From contig JAJEKV010000105.1 of assembly GCA_021234155.1 (NCBI GenBank), positions 310,001 through 374,000 of the forward strand: a DNA stretch of 64,000 nucleotides, in the 5' to 3' direction. The notes below the pieces were generated by a model that saw nothing but the letters and a program-made list of their open reading frames with translations, made no database searches and had not been told where the DNA came from. The position numbers and the translations under genes are program-made. This stretch comes from Isoetes taiwanensis (lineage: Eukaryota > Streptophyta > Lycopodiopsida > Isoetales > Isoetaceae). This document shows positions 24,360-36,490 of this stretch, one piece after another (the first letter of the stretch is position 1; each line of letters begins with the position of its first letter).

Positions 24360-27300
24360 TGAGAGCTTCTTGGTATTAAAGCTGAGGTATGCCAATTTGA
24401 AATCAAGATTAAAGAAGGATGTAAACCACATTTTTTCAAAAACCGAGAAGAATTAATGCTTCATTGATGGGATTGATCAAAGATGAGTTGGATAAAATGC
24501 TAGATGCGAGGTGTTATTATTGAAATCATTAATCCGGAATGGGTATCTTGCATTGTACTGTGAGAAAAAAAAGTGGTGCCTTAAGGATTTGCATTGATTA
24601 TCGAGATCTCAACAAAGCTACCATCAAAGGCTGCTATCCCTTGCCTTTTTAGAAGAAATTTTATATCTTTGAAAGGTGGAAAGAGGTGTACTCATTTCTA
24701 GATGGATTTTCAGGATTTAATCAAATTGGCATTAAGGAAGAAGATCAACCCAAGATCTCTTTTATTACCCCTTGGGGAACTTATGCAATGAAGAGAATGC
24801 CTTTTGGATTAATGAATGCACCTGCTACTTTCCAGAGAGCTATGGACGTTATTTTTAGGCCTATGTCTCCTCAAGAATTCAGAGTTTATTTGGATGACCT
24901 TTGCTTGGGATCTCACCCTACTAATCATTTGGAATTGCTTGCAAAAATATGCTCTTTGTGCAGGGAATCTGGAGTCAACCTTAACCCAAAGAAATGTATT
25001 TTCTTTGCATCCAAGGGGCAACTTTTGACGTCCAACAATGGTATACAAGTGGCACAAGAAAAGGTTGAAGCCCTCAAAAAGCTGGTACCCCCCAAAAATC
25101 TGAAGCAGGTCAAAAGTTTTATTGGCATGACTAGTTTTCTTAGGATGTATATTCCTAATTTTGCTCACATTATAAGTCCTATTTCTAAGCTGACAAGAAT
25201 AGGCAGAATTTCTAAATCTGAGAGCAAGTATGTCCCTGTCACATGGTCATCAAATTGCCAGGAGTCTTTTGAGTTGCTTATAAAGTCCATTTGTGAGGCT
25301 ACTCTTCTAAAAAAATCTGATTTGGACAAGCCATTTGAGGTCTATATTACCATCACTAAAAAGGCCATAGGTCTAGCTATTCTGCAGGACAAGCACACCA
25401 TAGCTTTTGCCAAAGAAGCGGTGGAGTTCAATTGAATAAAAGTACACGAGAATGGAGAAGAGTCTTTCTTTGCTCTTATGTTCCTCATTGTGAGACAAGG
25501 TCACCTACTATTGAAGAGTTACGTTTCAAGTTTATATGAAGCAAAATCCAACGGGTTAAGGCTACCTCTAAACCAAAAATCCAAAGGTGGGCTTGCAAGC
25601 TACAAACCTTTGATATTTCTATAAAGGAGTTACATCAGGTGAAGAATCCCAGTCTTTATTTACCCTACATTTTCTTTGATCATGAGGATGCAGTAGAAGT
25701 TGTTGACTTTGTGGATGCCTTAGCTTATTTGCGGCGAGAGGATGAAGAGCGAGAACCAACGAGATTGGCAGCTACCTATAAAGAATTTTCTACAATTCAA
25801 GGAAATGCCCTCGGGGCTGACTTGAGCCAACAAAGGAGATTTAAAGAAAATTGTAGGCAATTTAAAATGATTAATGATGTTTTATGTAAAGTCAGCAGGG
25901 GATGGACTATTCCGAGGTGTGTCAATGAGGAAGAATCTGCTCGATCATTAGAGAAATGCATGAAGGAGTATGTGGAGGCCATTTTTTGGAGATACTCTTG
26001 CCAAGAAAATTCTCGTGTCGAGGATATTATTGGCCTACAATATTTAAAGATTGTTATACTGCTATAAAATCTTGCCATAAGTGTCAGATATTTGGCAAAA
26101 GGATCCTCCCCCAGCTGCACTAAATCCCATCATTTCTCCAGGACCTTTCCAAATATGGGAATTAGATTATATTGGTCCTATTAACCCCCCTTCTGCAGGA
26201 CAACATCAGCACATTATTGTAGCTATAGATTATTTTATTAAATGGGCAGAAGATGTTCCTTTAAGACAGGCCAATGCTATTACAACAGGTTTTTATGGCA
26301 TGCTCTTCCTTTTGTCGGCTACTTGACCAGGTGTTGGGCTGCACGCATTGTGGCTAATGGTGACTGCTGCACTCACTGCAGTAAAGGAAATCTACTGCAC
26401 TCACTGCAGTTGGAGCTCTGAGGTACTTCTGGTTTTTTGTTCCTATAGTGGGGAGTTGAGTATGCTGATAATAACTGGGATGAGTCTTCTTCAGTTTTTT
26501 AACATGGTAGAAGTATCCTTCCTTCTGAGCTGATATTTAAGGCATTAGGGATTAGTTGGAGCAGGCAAAGAACTCGAACTCTGTGGTTCCTCTATCAAAT
26601 GTCTGCTGATGCACTGGTCGTAGCTTGGGGTATGCCACACTTCTTATAAACAGCAGGTTGGTTATTGTGAGAATGGTGCTCGAGACTTATTCAGCCGGCA
26701 TCTTTAGCACTACCCTTTTGCAGTGACTTCTGATGTTGAGCAGATTTGTGCTATATTTAGCATCTTGATTCTTGTACAGTCCCTTTGTATGAAATTTTCT
26801 GGTGAATGCTCAAGGTGTACTGAGAGGACTCACAAGAAATGGGTTGCTTTCGCTTGAGCGTTCTAGTGAGTCTTGATAGGCGTTTGAGGATGTGACTGCA
26901 CTGTTTTTGCTCGTTGTTGTATCAGACAGATTCTGTATGCCTCAGATGTGTATCTTGGAAGGGGTTTGGTTTTTTCCATGTTGGCCCTCTTCTATCCCAG
27001 CTGGAAGAATGGTGTGATTGTTGGGGACAGTATTGTGAAAGGAGGCCAAAGTAAGGTAAAGATTCAGGTGGCTTTTGGATCGGGAGGACCAAATGTTCAC
27101 ACTAAGCTAATGGAGCACAATGATGATGAAGCTCAAGCTGGTGACTAAAAGTGGACGCGGAAGGAGTAGACCACCCCTAGGGGAGGCCTCTAGAAGGCAC
27201 TAGCATCTTGAGAAGATGGTGAGACAACTTGTCTCTTAGTACAGTTGGAAGTGAGCAAGTATCTCCCTGTAGTACCTTTTTGCAGATGTGCACCTTGGGG

Positions 27301-28364
27301 CCGAGTTAACGCGCGGGAAGACATTCCCTTGCTTCTACTTTTGTCTATCAGTATTTTCGGAGGCGTCTAGTAGGTGGCATCATCTTCATGCGTCATGGGA
27401 TTTTTGCTTGCGCTGATCTCCTAGAATGGTGTTTGTCTTCTACTTTCATACCTGGGTTTCTTATGTGCTGATATGTTTAGGCTACCTGGCTACTATAGAG
27501 CCATGAATAAATGTATTTATTACATACTATTAATAAAAATAAAAATACCTTGCCTTCAAAAAAAAAAAAAAAAAAAAAAAAAAGTTTTTACATGAATATA
27601 TCTGTGCACGGTTTGGTATTCCTCTACAATTGCACTCTGACAGAGGTACCCCTTTTGTGAATGAAGTTATTGTTAATCTGCTAACCATTCTTAAGGTCAA
27701 ACATACCAAGAGCTCTTCTTATTACCCTCAAGGTAATGGTCAAGCAGAAGCTACTAACAAAGTTTTGAAAAGCATTTTGCAGAAAACAGTGGATGATAAT
27801 CAAAAGGATTGGCATGTCAAACTGGTGGATGCTCTATGGGCTTATAGAGTCACCATTAAAGCAGCAACCACTCACACACCCTTTAACTTAGTATATGGCA
27901 TTGAAGCTGTGCTTCCAGTAGAACTTGAGCTTCCATCTCTGAGGTTAGCCCATAAGTTGTGTTTGCCTTTTGAATATGCTTTGCAGGAAAGACTGGATAC
28001 CCTTTTGCATTTAGAAGAATATAGAATGGAAGCTGAGAATGCTAATCTGCTAAAGAAAGCCAAGGATTTAGCTGCTTTCAAAGCTGCTCATAAAATACAA
28101 GGTACTTTCAAGACTGGAGAGTTAGTTCTAAAATAGAATAAATCAAGGGAAGACTTGGCTAGTAAGTTTGAAAATCTTTGGGAGGGTCCCTATGAGGTGT
28201 TTGGAACCTGCAGGCACCAATTCTTATTGGTTAAAAGAATTAACTTCAGGGATGTCACTTCCAAATCCTATCAACACTATTCACCTGAAAAGGTACTGGG
28301 ATCAGCATATATGCTTGTCCCTTTTTATGCTCTAGAACTTAGACAAGTTAGAATTAAAGTTTAA
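24360..28364 (+). pseudogene. RT, decayed RNase H and integrase of region C, interrupted
   Basis: The best RT block is 24686-25190: FLDGFSGFNQIGIKEEDQ, MPFGLMNAPATFQRAMD, then VYLDDL (catalytic Asp pair kept). Gypsy RNase H at 25240-25600 has lost its first Asp (VYITITKKAIGLAILQ). The integrase zinc domain lies near 25940-26090. The integrase core starts at 26160 (ELDYIGP), is split by an insert at 26289-27583, and resumes with LHSDRGTPF and GQAEATNK to 28136. An in-frame TAG at 28134 replaces the Trp codon of copy A. The tail ends at 28364. Breaks near 24360, 24590, 25430-25560 and 25730-26010 cluster at CAG/CTG positions. Confidence 0.78.
26289..27583 (+). mobile_element. Poly(A)-tailed retroposed insert in integrase, copy C
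   Basis: Same insert and same site as in region B, with a longer A run (about 27557-27583) and AATAAA near 27506. Region A has the empty site, so the insertion predates the duplication that made B and C but not A. One frame over 26948-27148 reads as a 66-residue fragment with no family resemblance. Confidence 0.65.
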
Positions 28365-29199
28365 AGTTAAATATTAGGTAGGTTAGATTTCACTTTGTCT
28401 TAAATTTAGAACTAATGTCTTCATTGAGTTTATGTTTGCAGATTAGCCAGTATGAAGGATGAGCTATCAAAGCGACTTGGGACAAGGATTTTTATTAATT
28501 GACAAGTGTCATTTGCAGGAGCACCCTTCTTCCATCTTCATTCATCTGTCTCATTGTGGTCTTGCCCTCCATTTAGCCATGTATTCCTCATTTTATTTCC
28601 CTAAATGTGCACTCTGCAAATTCAGCTTCACCATCATGGCAGAGTTGCAAAGATCAAGATTAATTTGTTTGTATGTTTCCATGATAGGTGCACCCTTTCT
28701 CCATCTTTATTCATCTGCCATAAGTGGTCCACGCTATCCATTTAGACTCCTTATTCTTGTTCTCATTCCTAAGAGAAAGCATTGCGCAATTGACTTCACC
28801 ATCATGGCAGAGTTGCATTTTTAAGGTTCAGGGAGGCATACATTTTCTTGTTTTGGCGAGATCTCAACCTTTGCACATTCACTCCATTTCCATCACCACC
28901 TCACCATATTCACACTCATTCTTACCTTTTTCACACATTTTCTTGTTTTGGCGAGATTCCAATATTTACACACTCACCTCATCTCATACACTCCATTTCC
29001 ATCACTACCTTATCATATTCACACTCATTCTCACCTTTTTTCACTCACTCACATCCTCACACCACCATATTCACCTCTATTTCATCAACACTTACACTTT
29101 ACACCCTCTCTTTACCATAATTCTCACTTAGACACTTTGGATCAAAGATGAAGACCCCTTATGGCTGAGGGGACCAGCCATTTTCTTGTTTTGGCGAGA
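28365..29199 (+). other. 3' untranslated region of element C
   Basis: Collinear with the 3' regions of A and B and ends in TTTTGGCGAGA directly before LTR D. No coding sequence is supported. Confidence 0.65.
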
Positions 29200-30221
29200 T
29201 GTTGCCCCCAAAGGGCAACATACTAACTGTTGGCTCATGTATTGGAGTAGGTCAAGTTATTGTGGAAGAATTAAATCAAAAAAGAGCTTGGTAGTCAACA
29301 TTGATGTGAAGGTCAAACAATATCAATCTTCAAAAGTCAACTCCCATGGAAGATGCTCTATTTGAGGTCAAAGGTATTCAAAGGATGCTTTATGAGATCC
29401 TGGGTTGTGAAGATTGGAAGATGCTTTTTGAAGTTTGGAAGACAAACTTTGGAAGATCCCATGGTATTTGATTCCACCTCCTAGTCATTTTTTACCCATA
29501 TACTTACCTCCATTTCAAAAATTTTCTAGTCATATTTCTCCTATACCTATATCTCCCCATATTCTTTTTTTGCCAATCACACCATGCTTGCCTAAGTCCT
29601 TCTTTCCTAAAGGCCTTTTGCCCACTCCAAAAGATGATCTTCCCATTCCATATCTTTTCTCTCATTTTTTTATTACACCCTTGCAAATGCCCCTAGCCCA
29701 ACCTTTATTTGCAAATTCTTATGTCCCCTTACTTTATTTACCAAATGTGCCTAAGTACCCATGCCACCCAAATATCCCCATGGAATATTCGGTCATGGTA
29801 TCTACCTAGTATATTCCCCAAATTATTAGGGTTGCCATAGACCCAAGTGATCAAAGCTTCATAATTGTTTTTGGATATCTCTTGAACCATGGCCTAGCTT
29901 TCGAAATGGCTAAATCTGACATATTCTTAGTTTATACCTCGGAAAAATCTGACCCCACCCGTGATCGCTGAATTTTCTGGAAAAATAATTTGAGGAACCC
30001 TAAACTTGGAAACTTGCTCAAATCACTTGGAATTGGGATCTTAAGTCCGCAAAACTACCTACTCTTGGATTCCCGCTCATTAGCATCTCATTAAGCCTAA
30101 AATTAAGTCCTAAGATGTAGGAATCATTAAATCTAAATCTATATCGGGAAACAATGGCGAAGTTATTTGAAGGCCCGGACGCATCAAACCTCAACATTGA
30201 TACATCTTTGAGCATGATCGG
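29200..30221 (+). mobile_element. LTR D, truncated after about 1.02 kb
   Basis: Begins TGTTGCCCCCAAAGGGCAAC and follows LTR C to about 30221 (GAGCATGAT), then breaks into unrelated sequence. From about 29780 onward it differs from the other LTRs at nearly every CAG/CTG, for example TATTCGGTCATGG for TATTCCAGTCATGG. The true right end of the array is therefore missing. Confidence 0.82.
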
Positions 30222-30539
30222 CTCCCAAATCATTTGCTCCTTAGGTTCTTTGGGCAACTTGGGCCCTCTTCCTCTCGAATCCATTTAGAGATTGCCTTTA
30301 CAACCTCAACATTTTTTTCCACACCCCGTTGAATTTTCCGCACCTCGATCCCTTTTGTTCCCTCTTCGGCTATGCCTTTGCTACTCTGCTCCTCCTCCTC
30401 CACCCCGGGTGGTTTTCCCCCATGACATCTGCTCTGCAACTTCAAGTCAGCACCTGCTTCATTGTTTTTCTTTCCACCACACCCCTTCGCCGGTGGCCTC
30501 CTTCCAATATGAACTCTTATTGCCTCGTGTCCTTCAAAT

Positions 30540-31250
30540 CCTGCAATTACAAATGGCTCAAATTAATGATTTGGTGTACATCTCTTCAGCCTTCCACCCA
30601 TTCACGAGGTCGGCCGAATCATCAAGGGAAGAAGCACGAGAGCGAGCGGGGCTAGGACCTTGCCCTCTTTCAAACGGGATTTTTACGGCACCATTAGCGA
30701 GTTTTTGGCAAGCTACGGAAGACCGGGATGGAGTTGTATGCTCGCCGTTCTCTCTCTCGCAAGTGCCCGACCGGCCTTTGAAACTCATTGAGGAGGGTAA
30801 GATGGCAACTCAACAAATAAATTTCTTTTTTTTTTGATTGCTGATCGTGAAGGGTATGATGTTGCTTTTGACTTCGGCTGATCATTGGGAGTGCTTGTCT
30901 TTGTCCGCCGATTACTCCCTGCCTTTGAAATTAGCCTCATAAGGCCGCTTTGATCGTCGCACTAATTTCGCCACAAAAGCTCCAAATACCTCTTTTCTTT
31001 TCTCACCCAACCGCTCCGTGCCCCCGCCTCTTTCCCCGGTACCCCTCGCTTGTTTTGCACATTCTCGGGTCGTAATAACCATAGAATTGAGACATGTTTT
31101 GCTCAGTCAAGGCAAGATCGAACACTCCTTGGCACTCCCTCCCCGCCCTTCCCTCCCACCGCTGCCCCGCCTTCCCATCACCCTCAATATTTCCCTCGCC
31201 CTCGATGTGAGGATTTGGTTGATGGAGTTTAAAAACCAACGGCCATGACC
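30540..31250 (+). pseudogene. Zinc-knuckle gag-like ORF of a DIRS-like element
   Basis: A frame-broken stretch. An open part at 30540-30837 reads FHPFTRSAESSREEARERAG, continues in another frame with ADREGYDVAFDFG, and ends near 31060 with a knuckle-like FCTFSGRNNHRIETC. Restoring one CTG at TTCTCGGG would give a perfect CX2CX4HX4C. That spacing is typical of retroelement gag. Its link to the RT and recombinase fragments downstream is inferred from position and matching style. Confidence 0.45.
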
Positions 31251-31261
31251 GCATCGTTGAT

Positions 31262-31505
31262 TAGTTTTTGTGAATTGGATATATACAACAATTATGTTTT
31301 TTGAATCCATGTTTTCCTTTAAAGTTGTGATGGCTGTTAAACACATGCATCTAGGAGTGAATTGATATGTACAACATAAATCATGTTTTTCCTTTCAAGT
31401 GGTGATGGCTTGTTAAACACATGCATCTAGGAGTGAATTGGATATATACAACAATTATGTTTTTGTGAAACCATGTTTTTTCCTTTAAAAGTTGTGATGG
31501 CTTAT
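31262..31505. repeat. Tandem repeat, about 85-90 bp, nearly three copies
   Basis: Units contain GTGAATTGGATATATACAAC, an ATGTTTT...CCTTTAAAGTTGTGATGG block and ACACATGCATCTAGGA. Three diverged copies lie head to tail. Confidence 0.8.
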
Positions 31506-33100
31506 TACTACATCTTTTGCAAATTCTCAAATTGTTGGATCTCGCATTTGGTTGTATCGGCTTGGTTGCATTGCATTTAGCATTAGGGGTTGGCTTGTTT
31601 TGGGTCACCGAGTTGACGTAATTCTCCTAGTTCACTACTCTAGACTCTTACTGGCTAGCTTCTTGAGCTTAGGAATTCCTTTATTTCTACTCTTCCGCCT
31701 TTGTTGTCATAGTATGCTTTGTTGCCTCTGGTTTTGTTCATTGTTTTCCCACGTAGCCATTGCTTTGGTTGCTAGGGTTGTCATTGTATTTTTTCCCCTT
31801 TTCACGATATGCATCTCCCCCTTCTTTGTAATGTCGCTTGGTCGATCATTTAGGAATGAAAAGGTTTGGTTTTTTCCATTTCAACAATCATCTTATGTTT
31901 TTGGACCATGGTCTCTTTCAAGTTGTGATTATCTTGCCCGCTTCTGCTTCTCAAGTTCTCGTTGGTTATTGATCCAGTACTTGGTTGTATCGCTTTGGTT
32001 GTTAGCTTTAGAATATGTAGCACAATAAATGGGTTACTCTTAGATTTTTATAACGCTTTTTTCACATGGTTTTTCTATGATTTCGCTTGTTGTATTCGGC
32101 CGAGGTGTACTAAATAGTATTTCTAGAGTGCACCCTTTATGGGTCGTTGATTTTCGCTTGGTTGGAACAATCCGAGGGTTGTTGTCTTTCTCCTGCATGT
32201 GTTTGTGCATGAACACGCGATGTGTATGCATGTGCACATGCATGTGCATGTTCATGTGCATGTGCATGTATATGCATGCATGTGTATTGTGCATGTGCAA
32301 GTGCAAGTGCATATGCATGTGTGCATGTGTGCATGTGTGCATATGCATGTGTGTACGTGTGTGCATATGCATGTGTACTTGCCCCTCTTGGATTCTTATT
32401 GTCGACGGGATTTTTACTACCACGGATGGATTTTTGCTCACACTTACAAAGGTATTTGTTTTTAATGTTTCTTCAGTTAGCATAATGTTTTTTTACAAGG
32501 TATTGGTTTCCCTGATTCTACAATGTAGTGCTGCAAAACTCCCTTTGTTTCCTTCCTAAGATTTGTCAGCAGATTCAAGTTTAGGCCCTCTGCTTGCTTC
32601 CAACTTTGATATTCCTGGGTGCCGGATTGTTCATAGCGGCCAGCCTTTAGCTTCAATCAACAAACGATTCTTATGCACACAACATGCAGATTATTCCACT
32701 TTTCCATGTCACGCAGATCACCAAACAATGGCCACAAGAATGCATTTATATTGTAGGTTTGGAACTTTAATCGAACCATAAGGTAAATCATGCATTACCT
32801 TTAAGCTAGAGATGGAGCATCCAAAATCATATGGATTGATAAAACAATGGTGTCATTGTGAAAGAGAAATAGTTGTAGCGGAAGTAACAATATGTAGCAT
32901 AATAACATGGGGGTTCTTTGTGTTGCAAACTTTTATGACTTTCGTAATAATGGGATCAATCCCTTATCTTTATGATAATTTTTACTTATGTTCTATTTGT
33001 TTTATTGTGATCAAATTCAAAAAGCTACGTGATGAAAGCCTCAAATGAATTCTAGTTTTTTTTTCCGGTTTGAATTCTAAAATTTTTGTCACAATCGGGG
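31506..33100. other. Repeat-rich non-coding stretch
   Basis: No family-matched ORF. 31620-31800 resembles 33640-33800 (shared GCTAGCTTCTT...GTAGGTGTTCC-like text), so a dispersed repeat occurs twice. It contains the TGCATG microsatellite described separately. Confidence 0.5.
32200..32382. repeat. TGCATG/TGTGCA microsatellite
   Basis: About 180 bp of alternating GTGCATGTGCATG with some TGTGTG. The His/Met/Cys-rich ORFs on both strands are products of the repeat. Confidence 0.9.
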
Positions 33101-33274
33101 AGGGTGATTCCTAAGGCCCCGGCAAAATTTTTTTTTTTGCAACACAAACCATTAACATCCAACATATAAAAATTAAATCCACTAACACATAACAACCATT
33201 GACATTAACAACCAACACATAACTACCATTGACATTAATTAACACAACCATTGGGTCCAACACATTTAAATTAA

Positions 33275-33592
33275 AATCCCCCTTAAACCCCCTTTGGTTT
33301 AGGTGCATATTCACACGGGGGGTGACATAGGGCAGCGAGAGCCCTCATAATTGTATTTTGCACGTATGAAATCAATACCATATAGTATTCCGCTTGAAAT
33401 CTTATAGTATTTTGCGAATCTTGTTATACAGTATTGCAAATTTTATACTTGCATACCCCACAAACGAGGAACTTTACGTACGGTATAGATTCAGGAATAA
33501 GGGGTGAATATGCCTATCCAACAGCTCTCGTTGCTCGGGGTCACCCCCCGTGTGAATATGCACCTAAACCAAAGGGGGTGATTATAGATTAC
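33275..33592. repeat. Inverted-repeat (MITE-like) element
   Basis: The left arm begins CCCCCTTTGGTTTAGGTGCA and continues with TATTCACACGGGGGGTGAC. The right arm at about 33530-33582 is its near-perfect reverse complement. Arms are about 55-60 bp around a 200-bp centre that contains several TAGTATT motifs. No clear target duplication was found. Confidence 0.7.
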
Positions 33593-34356
33593 CATTCTTG
33601 GGTCAGTCTGGTTGATGGAATTCTCTAGTGGTTGTTTTTGCTACACGAGTTACTGTCTTTAGGATAGCTAGCTTCTTAGCGTAGGTGTTCCTCGATTTCT
33701 AGCTTCCTTTTTGTCATCATTTTGCATCTCTGTCTGTGGTGGTTTCCCATGCTCGCTTTGTTTTGGCTCGCTAGGTTGTTGAAGGCAAGGTTTGAACCCC
33801 CTTTTTTCCTCCCCACATATGCATATTCCCTTCTTTGCAAAGGCAGTTGGATGGTTGATTAATAAATGTCAGGGTAGGTTGTGGTTCCGGGTTTTTTGGC
33901 ACAAGTTGTTCAAGTTATCGGGGTTAAGCGCATATTTCTCTTTGATTCTCTCTCTCTCTCTCCAAACTTTGGGTCTCTGGGCTCGGGTTTGTTCAGTATA
34001 TTTATTGGCATAGCGGCAAACGTTTTACCGGATTGGGCTTAGGCCATTCCCTTCTGACTCAATTTCTTTACCATAGTAGATCATGGTAGCACTTTTCATG
34101 GTTTGTTGTTGGGCATTCTCGTTATATACCTCCCAGTAATGCATCTCCCCTTCTGGTTCGAAACTCTAGTCATGGTTATCGGCAAAGCATTCTTCCCCTA
34201 TTAAATATGTAGTATAGGCATCTTAGAGATGTTGCAGAGTTTTTTCCTTTCATTGATATCTTGTTGTTCTTATATGATTTGTTGCTATTTCAGATTGCAC
34301 TCGCTTTCCTCTTTGTATTCCTCATCTAAGCATTGATCCTATCGTAGTCGACTCTA
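33593..34356. other. No gene recognised
   Basis: Pyrimidine-rich sequence with a short CT run near 33945. Part of it resembles 31620-31800. It may be a leader or spacer of the DIRS-like element that follows. Confidence 0.4.
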
Positions 34357-35640
34357 TTGCATCATCTACCGTCCTCAATCGCCTCTTGTCCGCTTTGTCT
34401 TTTGGCGGCCTCTTCGTTTCCTCCCAGTGCTTTGCTCACTGATCCAGCTTTGGTTATCGTTTGCCTTGGCTTACTCATGCCCCTACCCAACCCTTTTTTG
34501 CAAAAAATCACTCGTCCTTGTTTACCCAACTCGATTTTGCTCGTTATCTCGCCGTCTCCTGACCTCCTTCGGACCGGTCTTTACGCCTCCTTGTACCTTC
34601 TTGTCCCTTTCTTTCCCCGCTGGTGGTCCCTAAGGGGTCAAGGAAAGTGCCTTATCTTAGATTTTATGGGTCTTGAACTCCTTTTTATCCTGTTCCCCTT
34701 TCGCTATGAATCTTTAGACTTGCTCTCTCATCTTTGCAAACCCCGCCGACTTCCTTTTGCTATAGACTTGAAATCGTTACCATCATGTCTCCATATGGCC
34801 TCCCACCGTTTCTTTCCTTGGTTTTTTGTGCGGACGGTCGGTTTTGTCTTCAATGTTCTCCCCTTTGACTCGCCTCTCCCCATTTGTGTTCACCAAGCTC
34901 ATTCGGTACTTGGTCCGCCGGTGGCGTGTTTCGGGTATCCGTTGCTCCCCGTTCTCGTGGTCATCCTCGCCGAATCGCCAGGTCAGATTATTTTGACTTA
35001 CAACAAGCCGTTTTTCTTCGCCGGAAAAAGTGTCGGTTCGCATTTCTCATCGCACTTTCTTAGGTTTCATTGTCGATGCTCGGCATGGTTTGTTCCAGAT
35101 CTCGCCTCTAAAAGTCGTGTGGCCAGATCTCTTTTTGTTCCGACTTGTTTGTCGCACCTGTGGTCTCGCCGCTTGATTGCTCGTTTTCTCGGTTTCATTC
35201 CGGCCCTTGCGTCTAGTTTTGGCCATCGTGTGCTTGTCTTAACCTCGCCTTCACTTGGATCTTCGCTGCTCCGAGCTTTGGGACACTCCTTTTACGCTTT
35301 CCCCCCTCTCCGTCATGAACTGTGTCTTTGGCAGACTATTGTGTTCAGGTTTGACCGTTGTCCTCTTTGGCCCCCTCTCCTCAATGGGTCACCCTCGGAT
35401 TTGATGCTAGCGATGAGGGTTGGGGTGGTTGGTTGTCTATTCCCACACACCTGTTCTCTTTTCATGGCCTTTTACCGCATTCAAAGTGTCGTCTACCCCT
35501 CGACATGGCGTGAGTTGTTTGCCCTGCTCCAATTGTTGCAAAGATTTTGCTAGCCTCCTCTTCAACTCCATTGTAGTTGCTCGTGGTGATAATCAGAATG
35601 TCGCAGAAGTGAAGTGGAGTTTTCATTGAGCTGAATGAAA
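34357..35640 (+). pseudogene. DIRS-like reverse transcriptase/RNase H
   Basis: Read across frames, RT motifs appear in order: PKG..GK with LILDFMGL (about 34630-34680), PFRYESLDLLSHLCKP, the catalytic FAIDLKS followed by YHHVSI (34756-34796), VFNVLPF, then PFVFTKLIRYLVRRWR (34870-34930). The RNase H start is DASDEGWGGWL (35402-35434), then STWRELFALL and GDNQNVA at about 35610. DASDEGWGG is characteristic of DIRS-like elements. The long 398-residue open frame here is a mis-framed read of this gene. A break in KSGYHHV would be repaired by one CTG. The RNase H stops before its C-terminal half, which is found on the minus strand at 37544-38100. Confidence 0.75.
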
Positions 35641-36423
35641 TGAGTACAATGAATCATAGGAGTGCACAAATACCCCAAATGAGTGAATAACAATAAAGAT
35701 CATAAAATCATCCCAGAGAGGCAAAACGCCTCCAAGCTAAGCATCAAAAGCCCCCTCTCGAGGCATACGTGACCACCAAACTGCTCTAACAACACCACCA
35801 ACCAGCATCATTCCCGCCACCCCATCGAACACTTTGGACCCCAAAAACCCGACCCCCAAACATGTAGAGATCGCTCCAGAACCGCCAGATCATCATCCCA
35901 CCGCACACAACCGACCTCATGGAAAGTTAAGACAAGACAAAGAGTTAGAGCCCGACAAAGCCAAGCATCAACAAACGTATGGACGAAAGAAAAAAGGAAT
36001 GAATGGAAGAACGAGAGAAAATGGATCACTCGGAAGCGCATCGCTACGCCGAGAGAGAGTGAGAGTAAGATAAACTAGGCCCGACCCTGGGGGTCAACAC
36101 CGAGGTGCCCTCCGTAAGCTACAAGTGCTTACTGGGACATTAAGTGAGGCCACCGCACTCAACAAGAGAAAAGAGAAGAGAAGAATCACCCTCCTACGGG
36201 ATAAACAGAACCAACCAAAACCAAGTGAACAAACCACGCGATCCGCCATAGAGGAGGGAGGGAGGGAAACACCGAACAAAGAGAATTCAGCTCAAGGGAA
36301 ACGCCGAGAATTGCTTGAAGCTACCGTGATATATAGCGCATGAGCTAAAGAAAACATGGGTCAAAGAAAGCTCAGGCTAAAGATGACTCCTACGTCCAAA
36401 ATAGCATGACGCCAAAACAGACG
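35641..36423 (-). other. Downstream non-coding part of the inverted DIRS-like segment
   Basis: In the minus orientation this follows the recombinase gene and terminal hairpin. It has no recognised ORF. It includes a GA/CT-rich stretch at 36040-36070 and ends in ATTCAGCTCAATGAAAAC next to the opposite-strand RT fragment. Confidence 0.45.
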
Positions 36424-36490
36424 TCCCTTTCCCCAGAATGATGGTTCTCTTCTATATAAGAAGAGAACCATAGCATTCTAGGGAAAGGTC
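36424..36490 (-). repeat. Terminal hairpin beside the recombinase gene
   Basis: Outer stem TTTCCCCAGAATG with GCATTCTAGGGAAA, inner perfect stem ATGGTTCTCTTCT with AGAAGAGAACCAT. It lies directly after the recombinase frame on the minus strand. Hairpins of the same architecture occur at 44099-44155 and 41061-41118. Confidence 0.75.

Noticed and set aside
12278-28364. Methylation-driven C-to-T decay (RIP-like) as the cause of copy differences
   Set aside because: The changes are indels and mixed substitutions at CAG/CTG, not transitions, and differ at the same site between copies B and C.
32077-32559. Cys/Met/His-rich ORFs on both strands
   Set aside because: They are translations of the TGCATG microsatellite.
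34357-35553. 398-residue open frame as a novel protein
   Set aside because: The conserved DIRS RT and RNase H motifs appear in order in alternating frames across it; the long frame is a mis-read of that gene and has membrane-like composition by chance.
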